Shown piece by piece: positions 8,338 through 15,602 of a DNA stretch of 39,306 bases. Below the pieces are notes generated by a model, which saw only the letters and a list, made by a program, of their open reading frames with translations, searched no databases and was not told the DNA's origin. The stretch is taken from NCBI GenBank assembly GCA_035637315.1, contig DASPXK010000385.1, positions 1 to 39,306 of the forward strand. Reading direction: 5' to 3'. Each line of letters opens with the position of its first letter. Position 1 is the first letter of the stretch. The position numbers were made by a program, and so were the translations under genes. The DNA comes from DASPXK01 sp035637315. Its GTDB lineage: Bacteria; Chloroflexota; UBA6077; JACCZL01.

Positions 8338-8398
8338 GTACCGCGACCGTGAGGGAGCGGATTGTGAGCTCACAGCCGCTCCCCCACGGTCGCGGTAC
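8338..8398 (+). repeat. REP-like long inverted repeat between convergent genes
   Basis: Arms of 23 bases (8338-8360 and 8376-8398, beginning GTACCGCGACCG) pair with one mismatch. The loop contains a second perfect palindrome TGTGAGCTCACA (8363-8374). It lies between the convergent kinase and MFS genes and could end transcription from both sides, although no T-run follows. The right arm also encodes the last residues of the MFS protein. Confidence 0.85.
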
Positions 8399-9617
8399 GG
8401 ATGCCTCTTAGCGCCATGCCGACCAGCGCCGCGATGACGAGTATGCTCCCTGCCGTGCCGAACGCGCCGCGCAGGCTGTACGCTGAGGCGACCAGCCCAC
8501 CCACTAGCGGGCCGACGCCCTGCGCGAGGGCCTGAACCGACGCCGTCACCCCAAACGCCGTGCCCTGGCGGTCGGGGGGCGCATGCAAGCTTACGAGCGA
8601 TGTCGCGGACGACACGAGCAGGCCCTGGCAGCTCCCAACGCCCAGCAGCAGCGCCACCACCATCCATGGTGCGCTGGCCGTACCAATCAACAGATTGCTG
8701 GCCGCTCCGCCGACTCCCGCCACGATCAACAGTCGCCCGAGGCCGCCCTCGCCTGCCACTCGGCTGGCAGCAAGGGAGGCGGCCGCTCCCGCCACACCCA
8801 AAGCCCCGAACGCCAGGCCCGCCGTCTGCACGACCTCGCCGCTCGAGTCCATCTCACCCAGCAAGAGCGCTAGGACCGGGCGGATGGAGCTCGAAGCGAC
8901 GCTCGACAGGAACAGAATTCCGACCAGCGTCGCGAGCGGGGCTGACGCGAGCACGCTCTTCAGCCCGCTCGCGGTTGTATGCTCCTCTGGCATGCTCGCG
9001 GGCACCACCCCCTCACGCACGTACATCGCTGTCAGCACGCCTGCCGCGGTGTTGATGCAGCCAGTCGTAAAGAAGGCGGTCCGGAACCCCAGTGCCCCAC
9101 CGACGATCCCGCCGACCGTCGGGCCGAGCGTCTGCCCCATGAACGCCGCCGACTGGATCAGCCCCATCGCGTATGGCAGCCGCTCGCGTGGGACGGTGCT
9201 CGCGGCCAGCGCGCGCGCCGCCGTCGCCAGGCCGGAGAAGCCGCCCTGGAGGCCGCGCACGCCGACTAGCTGCCAGGGCGCCAGCACGAATGAGGCGGCC
9301 GCGTTCGAGAGGGCGAGCGCGAACTGCGCCCGGACGAGCATCGCTTTCCGCCCATGCCGGTCGGCGAGCACGCCCCAGATCGGCGCCATGATCGCCATCG
9401 AAAAACCGGCGCAGGCGTTAACAAGCCCGGCCCACGCGGCCGCCGCGCCGGGGTCGCTCACTCCCAGGTCGCGCTGGATGAAGAGCGGAATGAACGGCAT
9501 CGCCAGGTGGCTACCGAAAACGCTCGCGAAGGTCGCGAGCCAGATGACATAGAAGTTTCGGCGCCAGGCGGCTCGGGAGGACTGAGGACCGAGGACTGAG
9601 GACTGAGGTGGGCTCAC
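8370..9617 (-). CDS. Major facilitator superfamily transporter
   Basis: A polytopic membrane protein of about 415 aa with the MFS A-loop motif (GVLADRHGRKAMLV) after TM2 and about 12 hydrophobic segments in two halves. The second half starts near LKSVLASAPLATLVGILFL. It resembles multidrug or metabolite:H+ antiporters; the substrate is unknown. The start is uncertain. GTG 9617 has AGAGGG four bases upstream, while GTG 9656 gives a 428-aa protein. Either way the residues before TM1 (SPPQSSVLGPQSS) are encoded by a heptad repeat, and the C-terminus (GIRTATVGERL) by the 8338-8398 palindrome. It lies downstream of the amidohydrolase on the same strand. Confidence 0.88.
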   Translation of the reverse strand: MSPPQSSVLGPQSSRAAWRRNFYVIWLATFASVFGSHLAMPFIPLFIQRDLGVSDPGAAAAWAGLVNACAGFSMAIMAPIWGVLADRHGRKAMLVRAQFALALSNAAASFVLAPWQLVGVRGLQGGFSGLATAARALAASTVPRERLPYAMGLIQSAAFMGQTLGPTVGGIVGGALGFRTAFFTTGCINTAAGVLTAMYVREGVVPASMPEEHTTASGLKSVLASAPLATLVGILFLSSVASSSIRPVLALLLGEMDSSGEVVQTAGLAFGALGVAGAAASLAASRVAGEGGLGRLLIVAGVGGAASNLLIGTASAPWMVVALLLGVGSCQGLLVSSATSLVSLHAPPDRQGTAFGVTASVQALAQGVGPLVGGLVASAYSLRGAFGTAGSILVIAALVGMALRGIRTATVGERL

Positions 9618-9692
9618 CGAGCCCTCTGAGATGGCAGCCGGGGGATGGCTTGCCACAAGGTCACGACTCAGTCCCCAGTCCTCAGTCCCAGG
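9575..9692 (+). repeat. Heptad-repeat hairpin (GGACTGA type)
   Basis: The left arm 9575-9608 contains GGACTGA-like units (GGACTGA, GGACCGA, GGACTGA, GGACTGA). The right arm 9665-9689 is the inverted form, with two mismatches over 22 bases; about 56 bases separate them. The left arm lies in the N-terminal codons of the MFS gene and the right arm in the last codons of the amidohydrolase gene. Confidence 0.85.
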
Positions 9693-10498
9693 AGCCTGGC
9701 CGCGGTCTCGCCCAGCACCGCGCGCTGGGCCGGCTCGGGTAGGCCGAGCGCTCGGAAAGCCGCGATGTTCTCGGCGATCTCGGTCGGAATGGCTGGCCAG
9801 TCTGAGCCGAACAGCATCTTGTCGGCCAGCCGCGACAGGTTGGGGAAGTATCGCGGCAAGTTGGCTGGCGGCAGGCCGGCCAGGTCCAGATACACGTTTC
9901 GATGCAGGCGCGCCAGGGCGGCCGCGCGATCGTACCAGATCGGCCGGCCAGCATGAGCCAGGATGATGACCAGGTCGGGAAAGTCGACCGCCACGTCATC
10001 CAGGTGGAGCGGATCGGCGTACCGAATGCGCGAGCCCGGAAAGGTCGATGAGCCAGTGTGGATGACGACCGGAACGTCGAGCCGAGCGGCGGTGGCGTAC
10101 AGCGGATAGACGATGGGCTCGTTTGGGAAAAAGAACTGGTAGCTCGGGTAGAGCTTCAGCCCACGGCATCCCTCGTCGACCGCCCTCCGGAGCGCGTCGG
10201 CCGGATTGAATTCGAGGAACGGATTGATGCTCGCAAACGGGATCAGCCGGCTGGCGCCTTTACAGAATGCGATGACCGCGCGGGTGCTCGCCATGCCGGC
10301 CGTGACCGGCGTCTCCTGGGCCAGGACGATCGCGCGATCCACGCCCTGAGCGGCCAGCATCTCCTCGACGGCCGAGGGCTCCGAGTAGTGCTTCGAGAAC
10401 TCCCCAAAGTAGCCAGGCCGGTACCGCTCCAGGAAATCCCGATAGCCCTGTGTCGCGGGATCATAGTTGACCAGATGCGTGTGAACGTCGACGATCAT
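9668..10498 (-). CDS. Amidohydrolase 2 family metal-dependent hydrolase
   Basis: A 276-aa TIM-barrel amidohydrolase (amidohydrolase-2 / ACMSD-like clade), acting as hydrolase or decarboxylase. Metal-site motifs: VHTH at residues 5-8, VVIHTGSS, IILAHAGRP and LFGSDWP near the end. The substrate cannot be told. ATG 10498 starts the protein with MIVDVHTH, typical of the family, but no ribosome site precedes it because the 5' leader is a repeat (10501-10580). The C-terminal GLRTGD is encoded by another repeat. It probably belongs to a minus-strand unit with the secreted protein upstream and the MFS transporter downstream. Confidence 0.92.
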   Translation of the reverse strand: MIVDVHTHLVNYDPATQGYRDFLERYRPGYFGEFSKHYSEPSAVEEMLAAQGVDRAIVLAQETPVTAGMASTRAVIAFCKGASRLIPFASINPFLEFNPADALRRAVDEGCRGLKLYPSYQFFFPNEPIVYPLYATAARLDVPVVIHTGSSTFPGSRIRYADPLHLDDVAVDFPDLVIILAHAGRPIWYDRAAALARLHRNVYLDLAGLPPANLPRYFPNLSRLADKMLFGSDWPAIPTEIAENIAAFRALGLPEPAQRAVLGETAARLLGLRTGD

Positions 10499-10500
10499 CT

Positions 10501-10580
10501 GAGGAATGAGGAGCGCGGAATGAGGAATGAGTCAGAGTGTGACCAATCCTCATCCCTCATTCCTCGTTCCTCACTCCTCG
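10501..10580 (+). repeat. Heptad-repeat hairpin (GGAATGA type), second locus
   Basis: Units of the GGAATGA type occur in 10501-10531, and inverted TCATTCC-type units in 10547-10580 around a 15-base loop. The element fills the entire 82-base gap between two minus-strand genes and touches the stop of one and the ATG of the other. Confidence 0.87.
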
Positions 10581-11252
10581 CTATGGCGTGACGGTCAGGT
10601 CGCGGAAGAAGTAGGCGGCCTCGCCCTGGCCGGAGTAGGCGGTGGCCTGGACCCCCACGGCGCCGAAGGGAGACAGTGGGTCGTCTGCGTCGTGCAGCGC
10701 GGAGACCTGCGCGACCTGCGCGCCGTTGATTCGGAGTGTCAGCAGCGGCTTGTCGCCCTCGCGCCGCAGGATCGTGACTGAGATCTCGTTGCCATCGTCC
10801 AAATCGTTGATCGTCTCGGAGTCGTCGGGGATGTCCTCGGCGATGATCGCCTGGTAGCGGTTGCCCTCCTCGAGGTGATGTCCCACCGACCACCAGAACC
10901 GGTCTGAGTCCTCGTGCATCACGGCGTAATACCAGCCTTTCTCGCTGGCCCCAAATATCAGGGCGATGTCCGCTACCGCGCCTTTGATCAACTGCGATTT
11001 CACCGAGACCGTCATACTGGGCCCGGCAATCGGCGGCACGGGCGTGTAAGGAGCAAACGTGCGGACGCGCTCGCCCTGAAAGGCATCGAAGGCGATCTTG
11101 TAGCCTCCGTCGCCTGGACCGTACGTGACTCCGTTGCCGCTTCCGGTCGGGAAGTAGGCGACGAGGTCTTCGGCGGCCGCGGCCGCCGCGGGAGTAAGCA
11201 ATGCGATGGCGCCAGCGAGCAACCACGTGAGAGCTAGGCGGTGGAGTGACAT
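10581..11252 (-). CDS. Secreted protein with a concanavalin-like beta-sandwich (predicted)
   Basis: 223 aa from ATG 11252, which has AGGGAGA about five bases upstream. Residues 1-28 form a Sec signal peptide (MSLHRLALTWLLAGAIALL, then an Ala run and AED). The mature part has alternating beta-strand pattern with SVKSQLIKGAVADIALIFGAS and WYYAVMHEDSDRFWWSVG. It ends in GQGEAAYFFRDLTVTP, as in laminin-G-like or DUF1080-like sandwich domains of secreted proteins. No catalytic site is evident, so it may bind a polysaccharide or surface ligand. It is the first gene of the minus-strand run leading to the amidohydrolase. Confidence 0.78.
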   Translation of the reverse strand: MSLHRLALTWLLAGAIALLTPAAAAAAEDLVAYFPTGSGNGVTYGPGDGGYKIAFDAFQGERVRTFAPYTPVPPIAGPSMTVSVKSQLIKGAVADIALIFGASEKGWYYAVMHEDSDRFWWSVGHHLEEGNRYQAIIAEDIPDDSETINDLDDGNEISVTILRREGDKPLLTLRINGAQVAQVSALHDADDPLSPFGAVGVQATAYSGQGEAAYFFRDLTVTP

Positions 11253-11370
11253 GCGGTCTCCCTGTGTAGATTGCATGGCGACTGATCAGGCGTACGTTCG
11301 CGCGTCGGGCCTCACGGTCGCCCGGCTCGCCAGCAGGATACCCCGCCCCCGCGGCCAATCGCGAGCGCGC

Positions 11371-11401
11371 CTGGCGGGCCGCGCGCTTGGCCGTCTATAC
11401 T
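11371..11401 (+). promoter_or_regulatory. Possible promoter of the SGNH gene at 11426
   Basis: TATACT at 11396-11401, the same -10 word as at the tRNA and at 12661, with a poor -35 CTGGCG 19 bases upstream. The GTG start follows 25 bases later. Confidence 0.45.
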
Positions 11402-11425
11402 CGCTGCCCGCGGATCACTCGCGAA

Positions 11426-12586
11426 GTGAAGAGTGACAAGAAGCCCGCCAGGCGCCGCGCGCGTCGTCCGGGCCAGGTGTGGGCGCAGCGCATCGGCCTC
11501 GTCCTGGTCGGACTCGTTTTGCCGATGCTGCTGGTCGAAGGGTTCTTGCGGGTAGCCGGCGCCGCGGTCCCCGGCGAGTATCAGACCGCTAGCTTCCTCG
11601 AGAGCCATCCGGAGTTCGGCCGCCGCAATCGTCCGGGTCAGGGCTGGAAGCGGACGCCCGAGTACACGAGCTGGATCGAGATCAATTCCAAAGGCCTGCG
11701 GGGACCTGAGGTCCAGTACGAAAAGCCAGCCGACGAGTTCCGGCTGCTCGTGCTGGGAGACTCGTTCACGTTCGCGGAGCAGGTCAACCAGAACGAGACG
11801 TTCGTGCAGGGCCTGGAGGACCGCCTCAACTCGACTGGCGCCGCGGTCCGCTTCAGGACCCTGAACGCCGGCTCGAACGGCTGGGCGACGGCCAACGAAC
11901 TGGTCTACCTGGTCGAGGAAGGCGTCAAGTTCCAGCCGGACCTGGTGCTCCTGGCGTTGTACATCGGCAACGACGTGTCCGACAATTACCGACGTGTCGC
12001 CACGGTGCGCGATGCCGAACGCGCCGACCTCGCCCTGCGGGGAGCGGATGCGTTCGAGGGACCCCGGCGCATCTTGCGTCGCTCGATGCTGTACACGGTC
12101 ATCGAGACTGGGGTGCTGGCGAAGCTGCCGTGGTGGCCGGCGGCGGGCGAATCCGACGCCTCGCTACGGCGTGGGCCGCGGACGTATGAAGAAGCCCAGG
12201 AGGCCTGGTCCATCACGGCCAGTCTGCTGGACCGCGCTCGGCAGGTCGCGGAGAGTCAGGGCGCCAGGTTCGTGCTGCTCGTCGTCCCGGCCGCCGACGA
12301 AGTCGCGGCCGGGCCTCGCGCGAAGGAGCCCGGCTCGCTAGACGAGGGCGGCGACGAAGAGAACGTGCCTGGCTTTGAGGACCCCCATGGCACCCTTGCG
12401 CAGATGGGCAGCCGTCTGCGCCTGACCATGCTCGACCTGCTGCCCACGTTCCGGCAACAGGCCAGCCGCTCTCGGGAGCGGCTGTTCTATCGAGTCAACG
12501 CCCATTGGACCGCAGCCGGCCACGCCCTCACCGCCAGAAAGCTGTACGACGTCCTGACAGCGGACGGCCTGGTGCCGACTCGCTAG
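11426..12586 (+). CDS. Membrane-anchored SGNH hydrolase/acyltransferase-like protein
   Basis: 386 aa. A basic N-terminus (KSDKKPARRRARR) and one membrane segment (IGLVLVGLVLPMLLVEGFL) anchor the SGNH domain outside the membrane. Catalytic blocks: GDSFTFA with nucleophile S113, GND at 181-183, and the terminal VNAHWTAAGH with H360/H366. This layout (signal anchor plus SGNH with a late HWTxxGH) is shared with AlgX/AlgJ-like and DltD-like proteins that O-acetylate or deacylate surface polymers. GTG 11426 is chosen because it follows the TATACT box; an upstream TTG is unlikely. It is a paralogue of the gene at 34187-35365, with lower similarity to 22091-23281. Confidence 0.88.
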   Translation: MKSDKKPARRRARRPGQVWAQRIGLVLVGLVLPMLLVEGFLRVAGAAVPGEYQTASFLESHPEFGRRNRPGQGWKRTPEYTSWIEINSKGLRGPEVQYEKPADEFRLLVLGDSFTFAEQVNQNETFVQGLEDRLNSTGAAVRFRTLNAGSNGWATANELVYLVEEGVKFQPDLVLLALYIGNDVSDNYRRVATVRDAERADLALRGADAFEGPRRILRRSMLYTVIETGVLAKLPWWPAAGESDASLRRGPRTYEEAQEAWSITASLLDRARQVAESQGARFVLLVVPAADEVAAGPRAKEPGSLDEGGDEENVPGFEDPHGTLAQMGSRLRLTMLDLLPTFRQQASRSRERLFYRVNAHWTAAGHALTARKLYDVLTADGLVPTR

Positions 12587-12636
12587 CTACCTCCTGTACT
12601 GAGGATGCTGTCATCCGAAAGTTACGACATTGTGAT

Positions 12637-12666
12637 CTGCAATCGGGCCAGGCGGGCCTGTATACT
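12637..12666 (+). promoter_or_regulatory. Promoter of the secreted-protein gene at 12748
   Basis: A -10 box TATACT at 12661-12666 with a weak -35 CTGCAA at 12637-12642, spacing 18. The start codon is 81 bases after the -10 box. Confidence 0.5.
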
Positions 12667-12747
12667 TTGTAGTGGCTGCCGCCCGGGTCGCCGGCCCCTT
12701 GGGCCGGGCACGGCCCTGGCGGGGAGACTTGAAAGGGAGTACGGCGG

Positions 12748-13227
12748 ATGATTACTCACCCGGTGAGAAGGCGCGGCCTGGCGCCGTTGGTCCTGGCGCT
12801 CACTCTGTTGGCGCTCATTCCAGGCCAGGCCCTCGCGGCCCGATTCGACATCTCTGGCACGGTCATCGCGGCCGACGAGGACAAGATGACCTTTGTCATC
12901 GTCACCAGCGACGTCATCGGCAAGGAGCAGCCGATCACGGTTGACATGTCGGGCCTCCCGCGGATATTCCGCGCGACTGGCGTCGGCTCGCCAATCTCGC
13001 TGACGATCGAATCCCGTGAATTCGATACGTACCTCGCGACCGGCCTTGTGTCGGAGGGCAGCTACGTGAACCGTGAGACGCTCGGCGCGCGTGAGGAGTT
13101 CGAGGTCAAGAACGAGTCCGTCAAAGCGCACGTCGGCAACGTGAAGGACGACGACGAAGCCGACGCCCAACTGCACCGCGGCAGCGATCTCAAGCCAAAG
13201 CCGAAGAACGATGAATCCAATCAGTAG
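12748..13227 (+). CDS. Small secreted protein, paralogue of 29191-29673
   Basis: 159 aa, ATG 12748 with AAGGGAG eight bases upstream. The signal peptide ends near GQALAARF. The mature domain of about 90 residues starts FDISGTVIAADEDKMTFVI and continues through VIGKEQPITVDMSGL, VGSPISLTI and REFDTYLATG, an all-beta OB-like pattern. A charged, probably disordered tail follows (KDDDEADAQLHR, KPKPKND). The second copy at 29191-29673 keeps ISGTVIA/VSGTVIA, GSPISLTI, REFDTxLA and REEFxVK. Function is unknown; a periplasmic or surface role is likely. It lies directly after an SGNH gene, as the second copy lies near another SGNH gene. Confidence 0.82.
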   Translation: MITHPVRRRGLAPLVLALTLLALIPGQALAARFDISGTVIAADEDKMTFVIVTSDVIGKEQPITVDMSGLPRIFRATGVGSPISLTIESREFDTYLATGLVSEGSYVNRETLGAREEFEVKNESVKAHVGNVKDDDEADAQLHRGSDLKPKPKNDESNQ

Positions 13228-13394
13228 GCGCTAGGGCCAGCCGACGATCCCGGCGCCTCGATCCGCAGCGACGCACGAATGTGGCTGCGTTTCTGGTTCC
13301 CGCGGTCCTCCTTTACGGAGCGCGAGGACACGACATCGCCATTGGGATTGACCCCCGCCGTTTGCCCTTTCCTTGTGGTTAGGCCTCGAGTCGA

Positions 13395-13431
13395 GCCAGC
13401 CCAGGGCCGAGGTTCTCGGCCCTGGGCTGGC
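13395..13431 (+). terminator. Perfect 17-bp hairpin, probable terminator
   Basis: GCCAGCCCAGGGCCGAG (13395-13411) pairs perfectly with 13415-13431 around a 3-base loop, GTT. It lies 168 bases after the secreted-protein gene, in the 343-base gene-free stretch 13228-13570. No T-run follows, so factor-assisted termination or a repeat-type role is equally possible. I see no convincing gene in the rest of this stretch. Confidence 0.5.
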
Positions 13432-13570
13432 ACTGCGATGAGACTCGCTCGGCCGCTCCTCTGTCCACGGCGCGGCTCGAGGTGGCGCTGAACACTAGCT
13501 CCAACCCCGGCTAATCGCTCTTTACCAGGTGCTCTCGAGCATGCTTTGATGCCGGCGCTGGAGCGGGCGC

Positions 13571-15574
13571 ATGCTAGCCTTACGCGCCAAGTTCCGAACC
13601 CGCGCACCGCCTGAGAGGACCGGGTGGTCACGAGAGGACAGTACACTGCGACCCATCCAGCGATGTCACCGAACTCTGCTCATGCTGGTGATCATGTCCG
13701 CCGTGCTGGCCGGGTGCGGGATGGTTCCACAGGCGGCGAAAGCACTGAAACCTGCCGGCACGCAGAACGACGCCCTCGACAACGACGCTGTAGACCTCTC
13801 CACATATGCAGATGATGGCAACGTGCCCTTACAGACTTCGGCCGAGCTGCGTGCGCGCGCCGACAAGACCGTCGATCTGGGTTGGCTGGCGACGGCCTCG
13901 GCTCTGACGCGGGTCCTCCCCGGCACGCGCGCCGACCGCCCGGCGGTGCTGGCCGCGAAGCAGCGTGCCACCGCCGCTTCCGACGCCGGGCAACTCGCGC
14001 GCGCCAATGCCGTCCTCGCGTCTGAAGCGTTCACCCGTTCCGCGCTCGTGGTCGCCCACTGGCTGGACAAGCGCGACCCAGCGACCGGGCTAATTGCCAA
14101 CCTGCGTCCGGAGACCGGCGTGACCGGCTGGTTCTATCAGAACACCGGCGCCGACCTGTACCCACACATCACGATCGGCGCCCGCCTGCTGATGCCGAGC
14201 CGCTATGGGGAGATGTTGGAGGTCCTCAATGCTGAGCGGCGCCTGACCGCTGCCCTCCCGAGCGTCCCAGACGATCTCTTGCTGCCCGGCGGCCAGCCCG
14301 CCGGCAATGCAGCCCATACGCGCATTTTTGGCGCGGCTGAGTACGCGAAGGACGGGTTGCTCCCCCTGGTCGAGCGTCTGGGACCGGACCCCTGGCTCGC
14401 TCGTCTGCGCGAGATGGCCGACGTCGTCATCATGGCATCGGCCACCCCCACCCGACGTGGGAGCATCCCCGCCAATTCGAATGAAGTCAACGGAGACATG
14501 CTCCAGGTCCTGGCCCGCGTCTACTGGGCCACCGGCGACGATCGGTACGCCATCGCGGCGGAGCGCATCGGGGAAACCTACCTCGAGGACGTGCTGCCCA
14601 AGACCGCCTGGCTGCCATCGAATGAATGGGACTTTGAGGCCAATGAGCCGGTCGGAAGGCGGCGCCTCCGCCTCTCTGATCATGGCAACGAGATTCTGCT
14701 CGGCCTGGTGGAGTGGCACCTGATCGAGTCGCTGCGGGGGGAGCCTGATGTCCCGATGCACCGCGCAGCCATCCGAAAGATGATGGACCGCTTGTTGGAA
14801 CGAGGCCGGAATCCGGATGGGCTGTGGTACCGAGTTGTCGAGATCCCTTCCGGGAAGGTGGACCAGAAGGGCCTGTCCGACAACTGGGGCTACATCTATC
14901 AGGCGTTCCTCACCCAGGCCGCGATTGAACGAGGCCTGCCGGGCGGGGAGGTCGAGCGGGCCGAGCGGTACGAACAGGCTGTGCGCGACGCTCTCCGCGC
15001 GCTCCCACGGTATGCGTACTATCCCTGGCAGCGCGGCGAGATGGACGGCTACGCGGACAGCCTGGAAAGCGCGCTCTACCTGCTGCCGCGGTTGCCGGAC
15101 CCGGAGGCGGCCGCCTGGATGGACGAGCAGATCGCGGTCCTCTTCGGCTCACAGGGGCCGGATGGTGTCGTCGAGGACAATTACCTCGACGGTAACTTCG
15201 TGCGGACCGCATTGCTGTACGGTCTGTCCCTCACGTCCGGGGCCTGGCTCGATCCCTGGCGGCCAGATCTGTTGACTGGCGCCGCGACGAGCGGGTCGTG
15301 TCTCGAGGTCGCTCTGGGAAGCGTGGATCCATGGACTGGCAGACTGCATTTCGACCAGGCGCGCCATCGCGAGCATCTCCGACTTCCCTTCGACTACCCG
15401 CGGCTGAACGAATGGCCGGAGGGGTTCGTGGTCGAGGCAGGACACACCTACGAGGTGCAGGACGACGGACCCGGGGTTCGCACCACCTGGGACGGAGCCG
15501 CCCTATCGGCCGGACTCCCCTTGCGGCTCGAAGCCGGCGCGATTCGCAGCGTCCGTGTCTGCCGGGTCGGCTGA
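13571..15574 (+). CDS. Large lipoprotein, probable alpha/alpha-toroid
   Basis: 667 aa from ATG 13571. A hydrophobic stretch ends in a lipobox, LAGC (MLVIMSAVLAGCG), so the mature protein is a lipid-anchored exported protein. The exact start is unsure; ATG 13682 would leave a signal without basic residues. Residues 90-580 are helix-rich with aromatic turns repeated around the chain (GWFYQNTGADLYPH, NEVNGDMLQVLARVYWATG, LSDHGNEILLGLVEWH, LSDNWGYIYQAFL, YADSLESALYLLPRL). This pattern resembles (alpha/alpha)6 barrels of glycan-active enzymes. The last 90 residues look beta-rich. I infer a polysaccharide-processing or binding role, which would fit the glycosyltransferase surroundings, but no family is certain. 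Confidence 0.75.
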   Translation: MLALRAKFRTRAPPERTGWSREDSTLRPIQRCHRTLLMLVIMSAVLAGCGMVPQAAKALKPAGTQNDALDNDAVDLSTYADDGNVPLQTSAELRARADKTVDLGWLATASALTRVLPGTRADRPAVLAAKQRATAASDAGQLARANAVLASEAFTRSALVVAHWLDKRDPATGLIANLRPETGVTGWFYQNTGADLYPHITIGARLLMPSRYGEMLEVLNAERRLTAALPSVPDDLLLPGGQPAGNAAHTRIFGAAEYAKDGLLPLVERLGPDPWLARLREMADVVIMASATPTRRGSIPANSNEVNGDMLQVLARVYWATGDDRYAIAAERIGETYLEDVLPKTAWLPSNEWDFEANEPVGRRRLRLSDHGNEILLGLVEWHLIESLRGEPDVPMHRAAIRKMMDRLLERGRNPDGLWYRVVEIPSGKVDQKGLSDNWGYIYQAFLTQAAIERGLPGGEVERAERYEQAVRDALRALPRYAYYPWQRGEMDGYADSLESALYLLPRLPDPEAAAWMDEQIAVLFGSQGPDGVVEDNYLDGNFVRTALLYGLSLTSGAWLDPWRPDLLTGAATSGSCLEVALGSVDPWTGRLHFDQARHREHLRLPFDYPRLNEWPEGFVVEAGHTYEVQDDGPGVRTTWDGAALSAGLPLRLEAGAIRSVRVCRVG

Positions 15575-15602
15575 CGTGCGCGTTCGAAGCCGCCGGCCAA
15601 GA

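Noticed and set aside
8363..8374. Stand-alone operator site TGTGAGCTCACA (CRP-like word)
   Set aside because: It is the loop of a longer palindrome between convergent genes and is not upstream of any start.
8560..9552. Long plus-strand open frames opposite the MFS transporter and other genes
   Set aside because: They are antisense shadows typical of high-GC DNA: Ala/Pro/Arg-rich, no motifs, no ribosome sites.
7217..10580. CRISPR array suggested by short repeated units
   Set aside because: Units are contiguous 7-mers without spacers, arranged as inverted arms, and no cas gene is nearby.
13279..13491. 70-codon frame in the gene-free stretch after the secreted-protein gene
   Set aside because: It is crossed by the perfect hairpin at 13395-13431, and its composition is not protein-like.
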